A DNA stretch of 64,000 bases. Origin: VRUE01 sp963824215 (lineage in GTDB: Bacteria > Actinomycetota > Thermoleophilia > Solirubrobacterales > 70-9). The notes below the pieces were generated by a model that saw nothing but the letters and a program-made list of their open reading frames with translations, had not been told where the DNA came from and searched no databases. Position numbers and translations under genes: made by a program. Below, one piece after another: positions 25,428 through 34,191 of this stretch. The stretch covers positions 186,001 through 250,000 of the forward strand of contig CAWGOE010000001.1 in NCBI GenBank assembly GCA_963824215.1. The letters are read 5' to 3'. How positions within the stretch are numbered: the first letter of the stretch is position 1; every line of letters starts with the position of its first letter.

Positions 25428-26429
25428 CTACTGGCAGCCGCGGCACGAGAACTGCGCTCTGCCCTGGACGGCCTTGAGGTTATGAGCCCGTTGCCGGATC
25501 TCATGTCGTCGCTTTGAAAGCTTCCTCGCTACTTCGAGTACTCGCTTAGCAGTGAGATGCTCCATCATTCCCCTCGCCCCTGGATACCGGCAGCTGATGG
25601 CTCCAAATGCCTGGGCCGTCGCCAGAACACCTCGCATGCGATCTGCCGTCAGTGCTGATTTGCCGAGGTCACCCCGAAGCTCATGGAGAATTCCGGCAGT
25701 AGTCCAGTCTCCCGCGCCCGCCATATCCTTGGCGTCAACTGAAGGAGCGGGAAGCTTATGCCACTTAGCTCTCGTTCGAAAGCGAAGCCCCTCTCTCCCC
25801 AAGGTCTCGATCTCTACAGACGGAGTTGCTTCAGCAATGACTTCCCGATCCTCTCCCGTGAGCCGCTCAGCGCTGTACTTCACGATGTCTGCTGCCCGAG
25901 CAAGCGATCCAAGCTGCCGGCGGTCACCCCGTGCAGAAGGCTCGAAGACAACAAGCTTGCCTACCTCCCGCGCATGCTCAGCCGCGACTACAGCGCCTGG
26001 AGAGGGACGATCTACAAACAGGACATCGCATTCTGCAATACCCTCCAAAATGCCTTCCAGGGCTGCAATCGTTACTGGCCGATAGCCTGGCAAACGGGCG
26101 CCACACTCCGGGCAGTAACGCTCGAACCGGTGATAGACAGCCCCCTCTCGATCATGCCGAAGTCGCTCGATATAAATAGCTGCCTCCGCCGTTGGTTCTA
26201 GGGAGAGCCAACGCTGGTTGACCCCCCAGCGCTCCAGGTCGGTCTTGATTGTGGCGCTGACTTCCCCGTCATCTAGCCGGGCAATGGGGGACGCGTCCCA
26301 GCCAAGAAAGGCCAAAATGGCCATCAGGTTCCCACTTGATCCACCGGCCCACTCGCCAATAACCTCATCAGAGTCGCCATTGGTCACGACATCAAGCGCG
26401 ACCAGCCCGATCCCGGCAATCTTAGGCAC
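25428..26429 (-). CDS. PfkB-family sugar/nucleoside kinase with Cys-pair insert
   Basis: 333 residues from a GTG nine bases after the preceding stop. The ribokinase fold is supported by GGSSGNLMAILAFLGWDAS near the N-terminus and by the anion-hole/catalytic-base motif DMAGAGDWTTAG near residue 240. A YCPECGARLPGYRP segment at ~105 and a terminal CRGC give two Cys pairs, possibly a zinc site, unusual for PfkB enzymes. It phosphorylates an unknown sugar or nucleoside. It is last in the five-gene operon, so it may make or process the pathway's phosphosugar. Confidence 0.8.
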   Translation of the reverse strand: MPKIAGIGLVALDVVTNGDSDEVIGEWAGGSSGNLMAILAFLGWDASPIARLDDGEVSATIKTDLERWGVNQRWLSLEPTAEAAIYIERLRHDREGAVYHRFERYCPECGARLPGYRPVTIAALEGILEGIAECDVLFVDRPSPGAVVAAEHAREVGKLVVFEPSARGDRRQLGSLARAADIVKYSAERLTGEDREVIAEATPSVEIETLGREGLRFRTRAKWHKLPAPSVDAKDMAGAGDWTTAGILHELRGDLGKSALTADRMRGVLATAQAFGAISCRYPGARGMMEHLTAKRVLEVARKLSKRRHEIRQRAHNLKAVQGRAQFSCRGCQ

Positions 26430-26438
26430 CAGACAAGC

Positions 26439-27557
26439 CTAGCGATAGCAGTCGCCGGTAAGCGAGAGGCCAGCTAGCTCGGTCTTCTCCCGCGCCTCCT
26501 CAATCGAGACCTCCCTGAGAAGGCGATGGGTTTGGGTACCGACTTCCGCGACACCAGTGATGTGATCGGGATCGCCCATTAGCTCATAGGCCGCCAGTAA
26601 AGCCCCGAGAGACACCAACTTTGAGGAGAGGGAGCTGAACGCTACCTTGCAGCCACCTAACTCCTGCAGAGATTTTCCATACCGGAGCGTCGACTCACGC
26701 AAGCGCCGGTACACCTGAAACGGGTTTCCCTCGTCCGCGTAGATGACCGTGCCGGAGTCCGTCCGTAATCGGTCAAAGAGAACTCCATGGTAGGACTCAA
26801 AGAGAATGTCGCCCCGACGTGGGTTCCGCGAGGGAAACGGCAACAGGGGACAAGTTTCGGTCGGCGCCACGAGCTCAAAAATTCTCTGTAAGGCGAGCGG
26901 GTCACCCTCGCCTAGGATGGGAATCCAAATTCGCGGCAGGTGCTGATCGGCCTCGGACAGAAAAGTTCCCGCATAAGGGTAGAGCCACACTGCGGTCTCG
27001 TCGAGGCCTTCGCCGACTATCAGCTCGTCGAGCCATGCTGCGTTGCCCGCGAACACATGCAAATTTGGTGCCGCGACACCTGCCTCGTCGCAGAGGAAGA
27101 GTAGCTTCGAAATCAATGGAAAGAAAAGAGAGCGTGGCAGAGCGTCAACGTCCACCACGATGTCCGTGACGGTTAGCTGCTCGAGAGTCTCGAATAGGCC
27201 AGCGGCGTTCCTCGCGAAGCGATCAACGTCGCCTTCCCCGGCAACGCTAACAATCTCGGTGTCAAGCTCGGTAATCAGTTCCTCGAACCTAGTCCGCGTC
27301 CGCTTAGCGCTTTCTTCAGCTACTTGATCTGCACTCCCTCCAAATTCAATTGCCTTCACCTGCAACGCCTCCGGCGCCGCTACCTCCCGCAGACATTCGA
27401 GTCCTAGGCACATCCGCGGATCGAAACCGATGCCCATAATGAAACAGACTTTGGCGCCCGCGGCAAAACGCTCACCCCAATGCTCTTTGAGTTCGGTGTC
27501 GAGATGCAAGACATAGTTCTGCCATCGACCCTCATTGGGCTGCGCCCCGCCGCTCAT
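26439..27557 (-). CDS. Unknown Rossmann-like protein of the five-gene operon
   Basis: 372 residues from the ATG at 27557, which has a GGAGGG site and overlaps the ATPase stop as ATGA. The N-terminus contains a hydrophobic strand plus loop, KVCFIMGIGFDPRMCLGLE, which looks like a nucleotide- or cofactor-binding Rossmann turn, and a later IVVDVDALPRSLFFPL strand. A second half (FESYHGVLFDRLRTDSG…GSKL-like) ends at GDCYR. No signal peptide or membrane span. I do not recognise the family. Tight coupling to the ATPase suggests a partner or effector. Confidence 0.65.
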   Translation of the reverse strand: MSGGAQPNEGRWQNYVLHLDTELKEHWGERFAAGAKVCFIMGIGFDPRMCLGLECLREVAAPEALQVKAIEFGGSADQVAEESAKRTRTRFEELITELDTEIVSVAGEGDVDRFARNAAGLFETLEQLTVTDIVVDVDALPRSLFFPLISKLLFLCDEAGVAAPNLHVFAGNAAWLDELIVGEGLDETAVWLYPYAGTFLSEADQHLPRIWIPILGEGDPLALQRIFELVAPTETCPLLPFPSRNPRRGDILFESYHGVLFDRLRTDSGTVIYADEGNPFQVYRRLRESTLRYGKSLQELGGCKVAFSSLSSKLVSLGALLAAYELMGDPDHITGVAEVGTQTHRLLREVSIEEAREKTELAGLSLTGDCYR

Positions 27558-29476
27558 GTTCCCTCCAGTCTGCCCTGGGTTCTGACCGTGTTTCCCTCGG
27601 CCCAGGCCCATAGCTCCTCGGCATTACTCGGCTGCCAACCTCCGTAGCCGAGCGCCAACCCAAAACGCACACACCAGGCTCGATTTAGATAGAAGACAGC
27701 CCAATGCTGCCCCTTAGCTTCCGAGGCTTGAACCGTGATTAAGTTGTGAGCTAGCAGCGTTCCCATCGTTCGCGCGAGCTGGGATTTCCAGCCCGTGATG
27801 TTCATAGCTACGGCTTCCTGCAACTCCTCGGCTTCACTGCGTCTCAGCGCAACCCCCGTTACGCTCGGCGCATATGGGGCATTAGGCAGATACGTGCGCT
27901 CAGCGCAATATCCACCGATGCCGTCCAAAAGCGCACGTACCCGTGCGGCCCCCTCGACGCTACTGCCGAGCTGACCCCACATTGCCCGCACGGCTCGCCG
28001 CAGGATCTCCTCCTGACGGCGTGCGCTCAGCGTGACATTCCCGCTAAGAAGGGCTACCCCGGAAATTCCAGCCAACTCCTCAAATAGGTCCCCGCCTAAG
28101 TCGAGAAACTGGTCGACATTTGCCGAAGACAGTTCGGCCAGACGGCTCTCACCGAAGTAAAAAGGTAACTCATGTTCGCGGCTCAGAAAAAGTTCAGCCG
28201 CTTCACGGATGTCGGAAGCTTCGCGCCGGCGCTCCTCAAGAGTTGCTAACGCCTGCTCGTCGCGCACGAGCACATCCATCGTCAGTTGCTGCGCCGCTAA
28301 TTCGCGCGCGATTCTGATCTGGAGCGAGCGCATCCCGATGGCCCTCTCCCGCGCCGTCGCCTCCTTGGTTAGTTGAGCCTCGACCCAAGATCCGAACTCG
28401 CGCCTTCCTTCCGAGCTCTCGATCATCGAGGCTTCAACTTTGGGCAGAACCTCCGCCCAGCCCTCCTCGTCGGCATCATCAAGCATCGCAGCGAACGAAG
28501 AACCGGGGGTGTTAACCGAAAGTGACATACGACGGTTGGCCACTCCGGCCACCAAACGTCGAAATGCCTTTCGCCTAGGACCTCGCCAGTATCGCTCGAT
28601 ATCAATCGTCACGACATCGCGGTCTTCTTTCGCCCCGGGCGCTAGTAACTCATCAGGGGTCAGCGCCTCTCTTCGCTCCGCAATCCAGACTGGAGTCGGC
28701 GTTCTTTCTGCGAGGAGGATCTCCATGAGCAGCCGACGCTGACCGACCGAGAGGCGGTGTACGTCGTCGAGCAAGACGACGCACCGTGGCTTGACCGGCT
28801 TATCATCGATCAATATTTGATTTTTGCCCAGTTCGTTCAAGCAGAGCAACTCATCAATCGCTGGCAGCATCTCCTCGTCAGGCGCCCTCAAGCTTGAAAG
28901 CACTCTTGCCACCCGACCCTCGAGATCGGTCGCACTAGCGAGAACTTCCAATCCGGTGATTAGCTCGCGCTGATTCGCTCCAAGTCCACCCCGAATCGCA
29001 ATCCGCTCCAGGTCATCTGGGAACCGAAGGGCAGCCATATGTAGCTGAGCCCGCAACGCTCCTAACAAAATCCGCGCATTCAAAAGAGCAAGGAAAGCCC
29101 TTAGCCTCGTACCCTCGTCAACTGAATCAAGCTGGTCTAGTGGTGAATATTTTCCGGCCAGAGGGATGAGTGCAGCGGCTATCGTAGGCCCCTCACGGTC
29201 AAGCGCCCCCCGGCGGAGAAGCCCCCTGTACAGATCACCGGTTTGATCGTCACTACCGCCGTTCCGATGCACTATCCGGAGAGGACCGGGAGTGAAAACT
29301 CGTAGCAACGTCGTCTTGCCTCCACCTGGCGAGCTGCGCACGATCACCCTGCGGTCCCAGAGCTCGTCCTCGGGAAGCATCTCAAGTAGACCAGCCTCAT
29401 AGAGACTGACAAAATGCCAGTCATCATCGATCTGCTCCGACGTGCGTAGCCGAAACGGATTTCGTGGTGGTTTCAG
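27554..29476 (-). CDS. ORC/CDC6-like P-loop ATPase, probable CTG start
   Basis: 640 residues if started at the CTG at 29476; 608 from the first ATG at 29380. The Walker A is SSPGGGKTTLLR, the Walker B VVLLDDVHRLS, with a possible sensor-like IAERREAL after it. The C-terminal ~150 residues look like a winged helix (QLARTMGTLLAHNLITVQ). The 32 residues before the ATG (NPFRLRTSEQIDDDWHFVSL) read as real protein leading into the P-loop domain. The frame has no ATG, GTG or TTG before a stop, and the CTG overlaps the PRTase stop as CTGA with GGGAG five bases upstream. Likely a STAND/ORC-type switch or sensor. Confidence 0.72.
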   Translation of the reverse strand: MKPPRNPFRLRTSEQIDDDWHFVSLYEAGLLEMLPEDELWDRRVIVRSSPGGGKTTLLRVFTPGPLRIVHRNGGSDDQTGDLYRGLLRRGALDREGPTIAAALIPLAGKYSPLDQLDSVDEGTRLRAFLALLNARILLGALRAQLHMAALRFPDDLERIAIRGGLGANQRELITGLEVLASATDLEGRVARVLSSLRAPDEEMLPAIDELLCLNELGKNQILIDDKPVKPRCVVLLDDVHRLSVGQRRLLMEILLAERTPTPVWIAERREALTPDELLAPGAKEDRDVVTIDIERYWRGPRRKAFRRLVAGVANRRMSLSVNTPGSSFAAMLDDADEEGWAEVLPKVEASMIESSEGRREFGSWVEAQLTKEATARERAIGMRSLQIRIARELAAQQLTMDVLVRDEQALATLEERRREASDIREAAELFLSREHELPFYFGESRLAELSSANVDQFLDLGGDLFEELAGISGVALLSGNVTLSARRQEEILRRAVRAMWGQLGSSVEGAARVRALLDGIGGYCAERTYLPNAPYAPSVTGVALRRSEAEELQEAVAMNITGWKSQLARTMGTLLAHNLITVQASEAKGQHWAVFYLNRAWCVRFGLALGYGGWQPSNAEELWAWAEGNTVRTQGRLEGT

Positions 29477-30552
29477 AGGCTCTCCCGATGTCGCGTGACC
29501 CGCGGGAACAGTCCGGTCACCTTCGCGGTATCAGCCCAAAGAATCGCTAGCGAGTTGTTCGGCGTGTTGTGCGACAGGACAACTGGGAGCCCGCAGTTGG
29601 CAAAGCCGTATCGACCGTCGCTTTCCCCCTTCTTCATATGCTTGTCGTTGATCGCCGAGTCATAGACATCCTCAATGAGTTTGTCGAGAACGGGGTCAAC
29701 TCCTTTGCGGATGACCTCACTCTCCCCTAGACCCTGCATCTTTCCTATGGACCAGGTTCCGGGCAACTCCTCGGCTAGCTTGCTGAGCTCATCTTCAATA
29801 TGCCCCAAAGCTTGGCTGGTTGCCACATAGAGAAGGATCATCACCTCCAGATCCTCCTCGTCGAAAAGCTCGAGTCCATCAATCTCCCTTGTGATCTTTG
29901 CAATCTTGCCCTTGCGCTCACCCTCCTCCATTCGTAGGTACGAGAGGCCGCTCGCGGAGAAATCGTCGAGCAAGATCAAGCTGGTGAACCGCGATTCGCC
30001 CTTCTTATCCCCGTCTATCTCCTCGCGCAGATCCTCGAGAAGCCCAGGGGACCTGCTCCCCAGCCCGTGATAGTCACTGAGGACTTGCTCATTACTGATG
30101 ATGGGATTAGAACGGCGCAGGACATCAGTGCGCGAGCCATCGCTGAGCCCGACGAAGAGGCTGCCGCGTTGGCGTCGCGCAAATGCCCGACTGCCCTTTA
30201 CTTTTCCGACAAGGTAGGGAGCGAGGTTTTCGTCTTCTGCCGCTCTTCGCAGCAATCGTGGGCGGATGTAGTCCGGATAGCTACTGGCAACGAGATGCTC
30301 CAGCTCGGACCTGGAGATAAAGATGAGCTGCTCACGGACAAGTCGATAAGCCCGCTCGCGCTCGGAGCCGGGTTCAAACTGTGAGAGCCAACAGGCCAGA
30401 CTCTCCAGGAATCGCATACCGGGTTGATACCGCTCATACCCGTCGTACTTGTAGTCCGCAAGCGCCTGGAGGAGAGGCCTTTCCTCGGCGACTTTGCCTG
30501 GGGTCCAACCCATAACCCGTACCAGGAGAGTCTCTGCAAGCGAGTCACGCAT
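29473..30552 (-). CDS. Phosphoribosyltransferase-like protein (conflict-system type)
   Basis: 359 residues. The segment SLILLDDFSASGLSYLR matches the PRPP-binding loop of type I phosphoribosyltransferases: hydrophobic strand, two acids, then a small-residue turn. The N-terminal ~110 residues are helical (LESLACWLSQFEPGSERERA), perhaps a winged-helix adaptor. The C-terminus holds GRYGFANCGLPVVLSHNTPN, conserved-looking. It starts 17 bases after the SIS-HAD stop and overlaps the ATPase start. Possible activity: using PRPP or a ribose-phosphate to make or break a nucleotide. I recall PRTases beside ORC/CDC6-like ATPases in predicted immune loci but cannot verify membership. Confidence 0.7.
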   Translation of the reverse strand: MRDSLAETLLVRVMGWTPGKVAEERPLLQALADYKYDGYERYQPGMRFLESLACWLSQFEPGSERERAYRLVREQLIFISRSELEHLVASSYPDYIRPRLLRRAAEDENLAPYLVGKVKGSRAFARRQRGSLFVGLSDGSRTDVLRRSNPIISNEQVLSDYHGLGSRSPGLLEDLREEIDGDKKGESRFTSLILLDDFSASGLSYLRMEEGERKGKIAKITREIDGLELFDEEDLEVMILLYVATSQALGHIEDELSKLAEELPGTWSIGKMQGLGESEVIRKGVDPVLDKLIEDVYDSAINDKHMKKGESDGRYGFANCGLPVVLSHNTPNNSLAILWADTAKVTGLFPRVTRHRESL

Positions 30553-30569
30553 GTGTCTCCCCTTCGTCG

Positions 30570-32414
30570 CTACGGTCGAATAGCAAGGCGGCCAGTCCCA
30601 TCGGTGAGCTTGAGTTGCCTGAGGACTTCCTCAAGGACCTCGGGACCTCGACGGCCGGATCGTCCAATCCTCCAACAACGCGTTGGATCCGCAGAGCACC
30701 GATCCACAGATATGGACCAAGTAGTCGCCGCTAGCAGCTCGAAATCGTTGCCCCCGGACTGACCCTGATCGCCAATCGCCAAGGCCGGTCGGCCACTTAT
30801 GGCTTCTAAATCTCGAAGCACTGCGACCTTGGTGGTATCTGATGCGAGGATGTCCACTGAATGAGCTGAGGAGACCACCTTTGCGTCTATCGCCGGCTCC
30901 TCGTTAAGAAGATCGCGAATCACGCGGGCCAGAGCTAGATCATGAAAAAAAGCATTCGATTTAGCTCGTACCGATACTTGACCACACCGAGCGTCAACGG
31001 AAGTCAGGCCTCCAATTAGACCCCCCGAAACTCTTTCCGCGATTTCGCTCATGTGCGTGTCCGGAGTACTGAGATCGGGAAGATCGTCGGCAAGTTTTAG
31101 TCGAACAGCGCCGTTATAAAGTCCAAGGTGAACACGTGACCATAGGTGCTGAGGGACCCACGCACGCAGATCGTTGTAAATAGATTTCCCCCGACCCGTG
31201 GCAAATCCTAATAGCAATCCTCCCTCAAGAACCCTGAGAATGGCTGCCTGCATATCCTCAGTAGGGAGGTCACGACGTTTTCGAGTCGCGCAAACAGTAC
31301 CATCATAATCAACCGCTAAACCTCCGAAACGCTGTCGCGAGAATCCTCGTCGCCAAGTATCGAATGCCTCTTCGAATAGATCCGTGAGGGACTCGTCAAT
31401 ATGACCTGCATTCAGAGCCTTGGCCTTCAGGTCAACTGGCCCTTCTGGCTTCCGTCGAAGAAGCTTCTTGATCGGGAGGTTGTAAAGACGTCGTCCGAAA
31501 TCTGGAACACGAGGTCGCGCTGGATCGATACCTACCTCGCTAGCCATCCGTCCTGCGGCTTGCATAGAAGCAGCGAGGAGTCTTAGACATGCAGAATCAC
31601 TAGGAAGATCGGCATGCCAGCGGAAGAGAGGTGCATTCACATCTTTGAGCACAGCCTCGACCCGAGAAGCCAAGGCATCGGAAGCTGCATCCGATAGCAA
31701 CAGGATCGACGTTTCTCCGCAGCGCCTAGCTAAACCCGTATGACGTCCATGCGCGACGTTCCGGAGGTCCGTCATCTGGACCGCCGCGATCCCTAGCTCT
31801 GAGCAGCGAGTCTCTAGGTCGACCGCAACTGCTTTCAGTCTCGGCGGATACAAAACTAAGAGGTTGGGGCGATCCTTAACTGCTGGGAAGATGTAGTTAT
31901 CTACATCAAGGACAACCTCAGGCTTAACGTGTGCACCGAAGGCCTGAACCAAATGAGTGGCCATTGCGAGCACCGAATTCGTGGCGAGGAACCCCTCACG
32001 AACTCGAGGAGCCTCTATCTGGATAGCTTCCACGTCAGGCCCGAGACGGGTCAGGTCAGTGGGGTCGCGGTGCGTGATGAGTACCGCTGGCCTGAAATCT
32101 CCTGACGACAGTCTCTCCAGCACCAATTGCGCATCTGGATGCTTAGCTCTGGCGCTGAAGAAGAGCGCTCCGCAACGCTCCAACGAGGGAAACTGCATTA
32201 GCTCAAGGGGAGTAGCGGTCGTGCCGAGCTGTTGGCTCAGGCCAACATGGAGATCGCACGCCAGTTGGGCCAAGGCCATCGTTCCGCCCGTCCCAACGAA
32301 GATTGCCGGTCCGCCCGCCAGAGCCAAACAAGCCCGTCGAAGCTCCTCGACTGAGGCTTGGCGCGTCCGCTCAAAGGTAACTGCCAGCTCATCAAGCTCC
32401 TGCTGATACCGCAT
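30570..32414 (-). CDS. SIS phosphosugar isomerase - HAD phosphatase fusion
   Basis: 614 residues from the ATG at 32414; a TTG at 32420 is also possible. The N-terminal half is SIS-like: GGPAIFVGTGGTMALAQLAC, then LFFSARAKHPDA, and a second half with TSILLLSDAASD. The C-terminal ~260 residues are a HAD-family hydrolase: motif I AVDYDGTV, motif II FATGRG, the Lys in TTKVAVL and motif IV GDQGQSGGNDFELL, the Cof/sucrose-phosphatase type. Fusion of a phosphosugar binder with a phosphatase suggests one pathway for a phosphorylated sugar. First gene of the five-gene operon. Confidence 0.82.
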   Translation of the reverse strand: MRYQQELDELAVTFERTRQASVEELRRACLALAGGPAIFVGTGGTMALAQLACDLHVGLSQQLGTTATPLELMQFPSLERCGALFFSARAKHPDAQLVLERLSSGDFRPAVLITHRDPTDLTRLGPDVEAIQIEAPRVREGFLATNSVLAMATHLVQAFGAHVKPEVVLDVDNYIFPAVKDRPNLLVLYPPRLKAVAVDLETRCSELGIAAVQMTDLRNVAHGRHTGLARRCGETSILLLSDAASDALASRVEAVLKDVNAPLFRWHADLPSDSACLRLLAASMQAAGRMASEVGIDPARPRVPDFGRRLYNLPIKKLLRRKPEGPVDLKAKALNAGHIDESLTDLFEEAFDTWRRGFSRQRFGGLAVDYDGTVCATRKRRDLPTEDMQAAILRVLEGGLLLGFATGRGKSIYNDLRAWVPQHLWSRVHLGLYNGAVRLKLADDLPDLSTPDTHMSEIAERVSGGLIGGLTSVDARCGQVSVRAKSNAFFHDLALARVIRDLLNEEPAIDAKVVSSAHSVDILASDTTKVAVLRDLEAISGRPALAIGDQGQSGGNDFELLAATTWSISVDRCSADPTRCWRIGRSGRRGPEVLEEVLRQLKLTDGTGRLAIRP

Positions 32415-32516
32415 GCTCAATTACTGCCTGCTTCTCCCTGGCTCATCCAGCCAGTATTGCCAGCAGAACGGATGCTGCCCGGTTGATCCAGGGGCCCTAA
32501 TTGCGGCAATGGTCCG

Positions 32517-33608
32517 CTAGTCAACAGCATTCCGAACAGCCTGGAAGCTCTGTCGGGTGGCATGCGTATACCGTGCCAGCATCGTCTCAACTCGGTGGCC
32601 TGCGATCTCAGCTAGATCGGCATCGTTGACGCCGCTAGCTCGGAGGTGGGTGACGTAGCTGTGGCGGCACTCGTGGGGGCGGATGTCTAGGCCGGAGGCT
32701 TCCTGGGCGGGCTTCCAGAGGTCGCGGTAGAAGGTGCGCTCGCGCCATAGGCGGCCGCGTGGGGTTGGGAAGAGGAGTTGGCAGTCGGGGCCGTTGAGGT
32801 TGATCTGGGCTTCGAGCATCCAGGCGAGGGTCGCGGGGACGGGAACGACGCGGCCGGCGTCGGGCTCGCCGTGGTCGGTCTTGGTTCCCTCGAGGATCCT
32901 GCCCTCGTGGGCGGTGCGGCGGACTTGGAGCGTTTCGCCGTCGAAGTCTTCGCGGCGCAGGGGCAGAACCTCCCCCAATCTCAAGCCAGTGTCGGTGAAG
33001 ACGCGGACCATTGCCTCGTAGCGGCCAGCCGCCTTGGCAAAGCGGTGCATCTCCTCGAAGCTGAAGACGCGGATCGGGCGGGGCTTCTTCGTTGCTCGTG
33101 GGTCGTTGGCGCGGATGCGGATGCCCTTGAACGGATTGAGGTCGCAGACTTCGTCGGTGATCGCGTCCTCGGCCATCGCCGAGAGCGAACGGAGGATGCC
33201 GACGGCGCCGGTGGTGGCGCGACCTTCGTTCCTGAGCATGTGGTCGACCAGGGCGAGGGTGTGGCGGCGGCGCAGCTCGTGCAGCGGCCAGTCCTTCAGC
33301 GGGATGCCCTCGATCTCCACGTCGAGGACTCGGCTAATTCGGTGGTCGTACGTGGCATTGGTGCGTTCTGCGCGGGGGTGACGTTCGGTCCAGGTGGCGG
33401 CGTAGTCACCGAGGGTGTCGGGCTTCTCGGAGATGCCGTAGGCCTCCTCGATCGCCCGTTGCGCATCGGCCTTGCGCTCGAACGTGCCCTTGCCGCGGTT
33501 CCAGGTCGGCTTGGCGATGTGGTGCTTGCCGTCGCGGCCGGTGTATCTGGCTACCCAGACGATCGTGCCTGAGGGATTGCGGCGTTTGATCGGCGACTCG
33601 CGCCTCAT
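32517..33608 (-). CDS. Tyrosine recombinase / phage-type integrase
   Basis: 363 residues from the ATG at 33608. The catalytic set is visible: Arg in TGLRLGEVLPL, the His-x2-Arg of HECRHSYVTHL, His in GHRVETML and the nucleophile Tyr in LARYTHA. The N-terminal part holds an arm-binding AP2-like fold (GTIVWVARYTGRDGKHH). It overlaps the excisionase stop as ATGA. It should excise or insert a genetic element here. The tRNA at 35250 is a possible attachment gene, but I found no matching repeat. Confidence 0.9.
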   Translation of the reverse strand: MRRESPIKRRNPSGTIVWVARYTGRDGKHHIAKPTWNRGKGTFERKADAQRAIEEAYGISEKPDTLGDYAATWTERHPRAERTNATYDHRISRVLDVEIEGIPLKDWPLHELRRRHTLALVDHMLRNEGRATTGAVGILRSLSAMAEDAITDEVCDLNPFKGIRIRANDPRATKKPRPIRVFSFEEMHRFAKAAGRYEAMVRVFTDTGLRLGEVLPLRREDFDGETLQVRRTAHEGRILEGTKTDHGEPDAGRVVPVPATLAWMLEAQINLNGPDCQLLFPTPRGRLWRERTFYRDLWKPAQEASGLDIRPHECRHSYVTHLRASGVNDADLAEIAGHRVETMLARYTHATRQSFQAVRNAVD

Positions 33609-33829
33609 GCCGCTTCGTCCCTGTGACGGGCGAGGAAGTCCTCGACATCGGCAGGATCGATTCGCCGCGCGGCGCCGAGCTTGTAGGTGGGCAGCTCTCC
33701 CCTCCTGATCCAGTTGCGGATCGTGCGGTCCGAAACGGCGAGGTAGGCGGCCAGGCTTCGCTCGGTGAAGAAGGTGGTGGAGGTATTCCGCTTCACGCAC
33801 CCGTTGTCCATCGAGACAGCCGTTTGCAT
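33605..33829 (-). CDS. Excisionase-type helix-turn-helix protein
   Basis: 74 residues. The TERSLAAYLAVSDRTIRNWI segment is the HTH_17/MerR-type DNA-binding helix set used by Xis factors, followed by GELPTYKLGAARRIDPADVE. ATG starts at 33829 and 33811 are both possible. It overlaps the integrase gene, the usual xis-int order. Confidence 0.8.
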   Translation of the reverse strand: MQTAVSMDNGCVKRNTSTTFFTERSLAAYLAVSDRTIRNWIRRGELPTYKLGAARRIDPADVEDFLARHRDEAA

Positions 33830-34191
33830 CGGCTTCGCCCAAATCAGCAGCTCACAACGGTCTTGACCTTCGGTCTCCCGGGCGTCCTTACAGGCGGCCG
33901 TCGCACGGCGAAGCCGTGCCACAATCGGCCGCCGGACGCCCGGGAAAACAGTCGCCGCAGCCCTTGGCGACCTTCCTGATCCAGAAGGTGCGACCCAGGC
34001 ACGGAACCGGAGGGTTCGTAGTGTGTCGTGTAGTTGGGCTGTGGTTGGTTTGGGGCATCTGAGAGACGTCTCTCGCTCGATCTTGGATGGTCTCGACTGG
34101 ATCTTTGGGTCAGTGATTGTTGGCGTTGATCTGGTTCCTGATTTAGCTGTCTCATTTCTTGGTCGTTGGTGGCTTTGCTGGATTGCGGACA
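33830..34191. other. Intergenic region between xis and HTH genes
   Basis: 362 bases without a convincing gene. It contains the 68-base hairpin described separately and, at 34020-34190, T/G-rich sequence unlike the neighbours, with CAACC/GGTTG motifs but no clear ORF. Confidence 0.5.
33877..33944. repeat. Long perfect hairpin upstream of xis/int
   Basis: Three nested stems: CCCGGGCGTCC (33877-33887) with GGACGCCCGGG (33934-33944); GGCGGCCG (33893-33900) with CGGCCGCC (33926-33933); GCACGGC (33903-33909) with GCCGTGC (33913-33919), closing on a GAA loop. No T-run follows on either strand, so it is not a plain terminator. It could be a recombination or replication structure, or a strong RNA structure in the xis leader. 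Confidence 0.7.
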
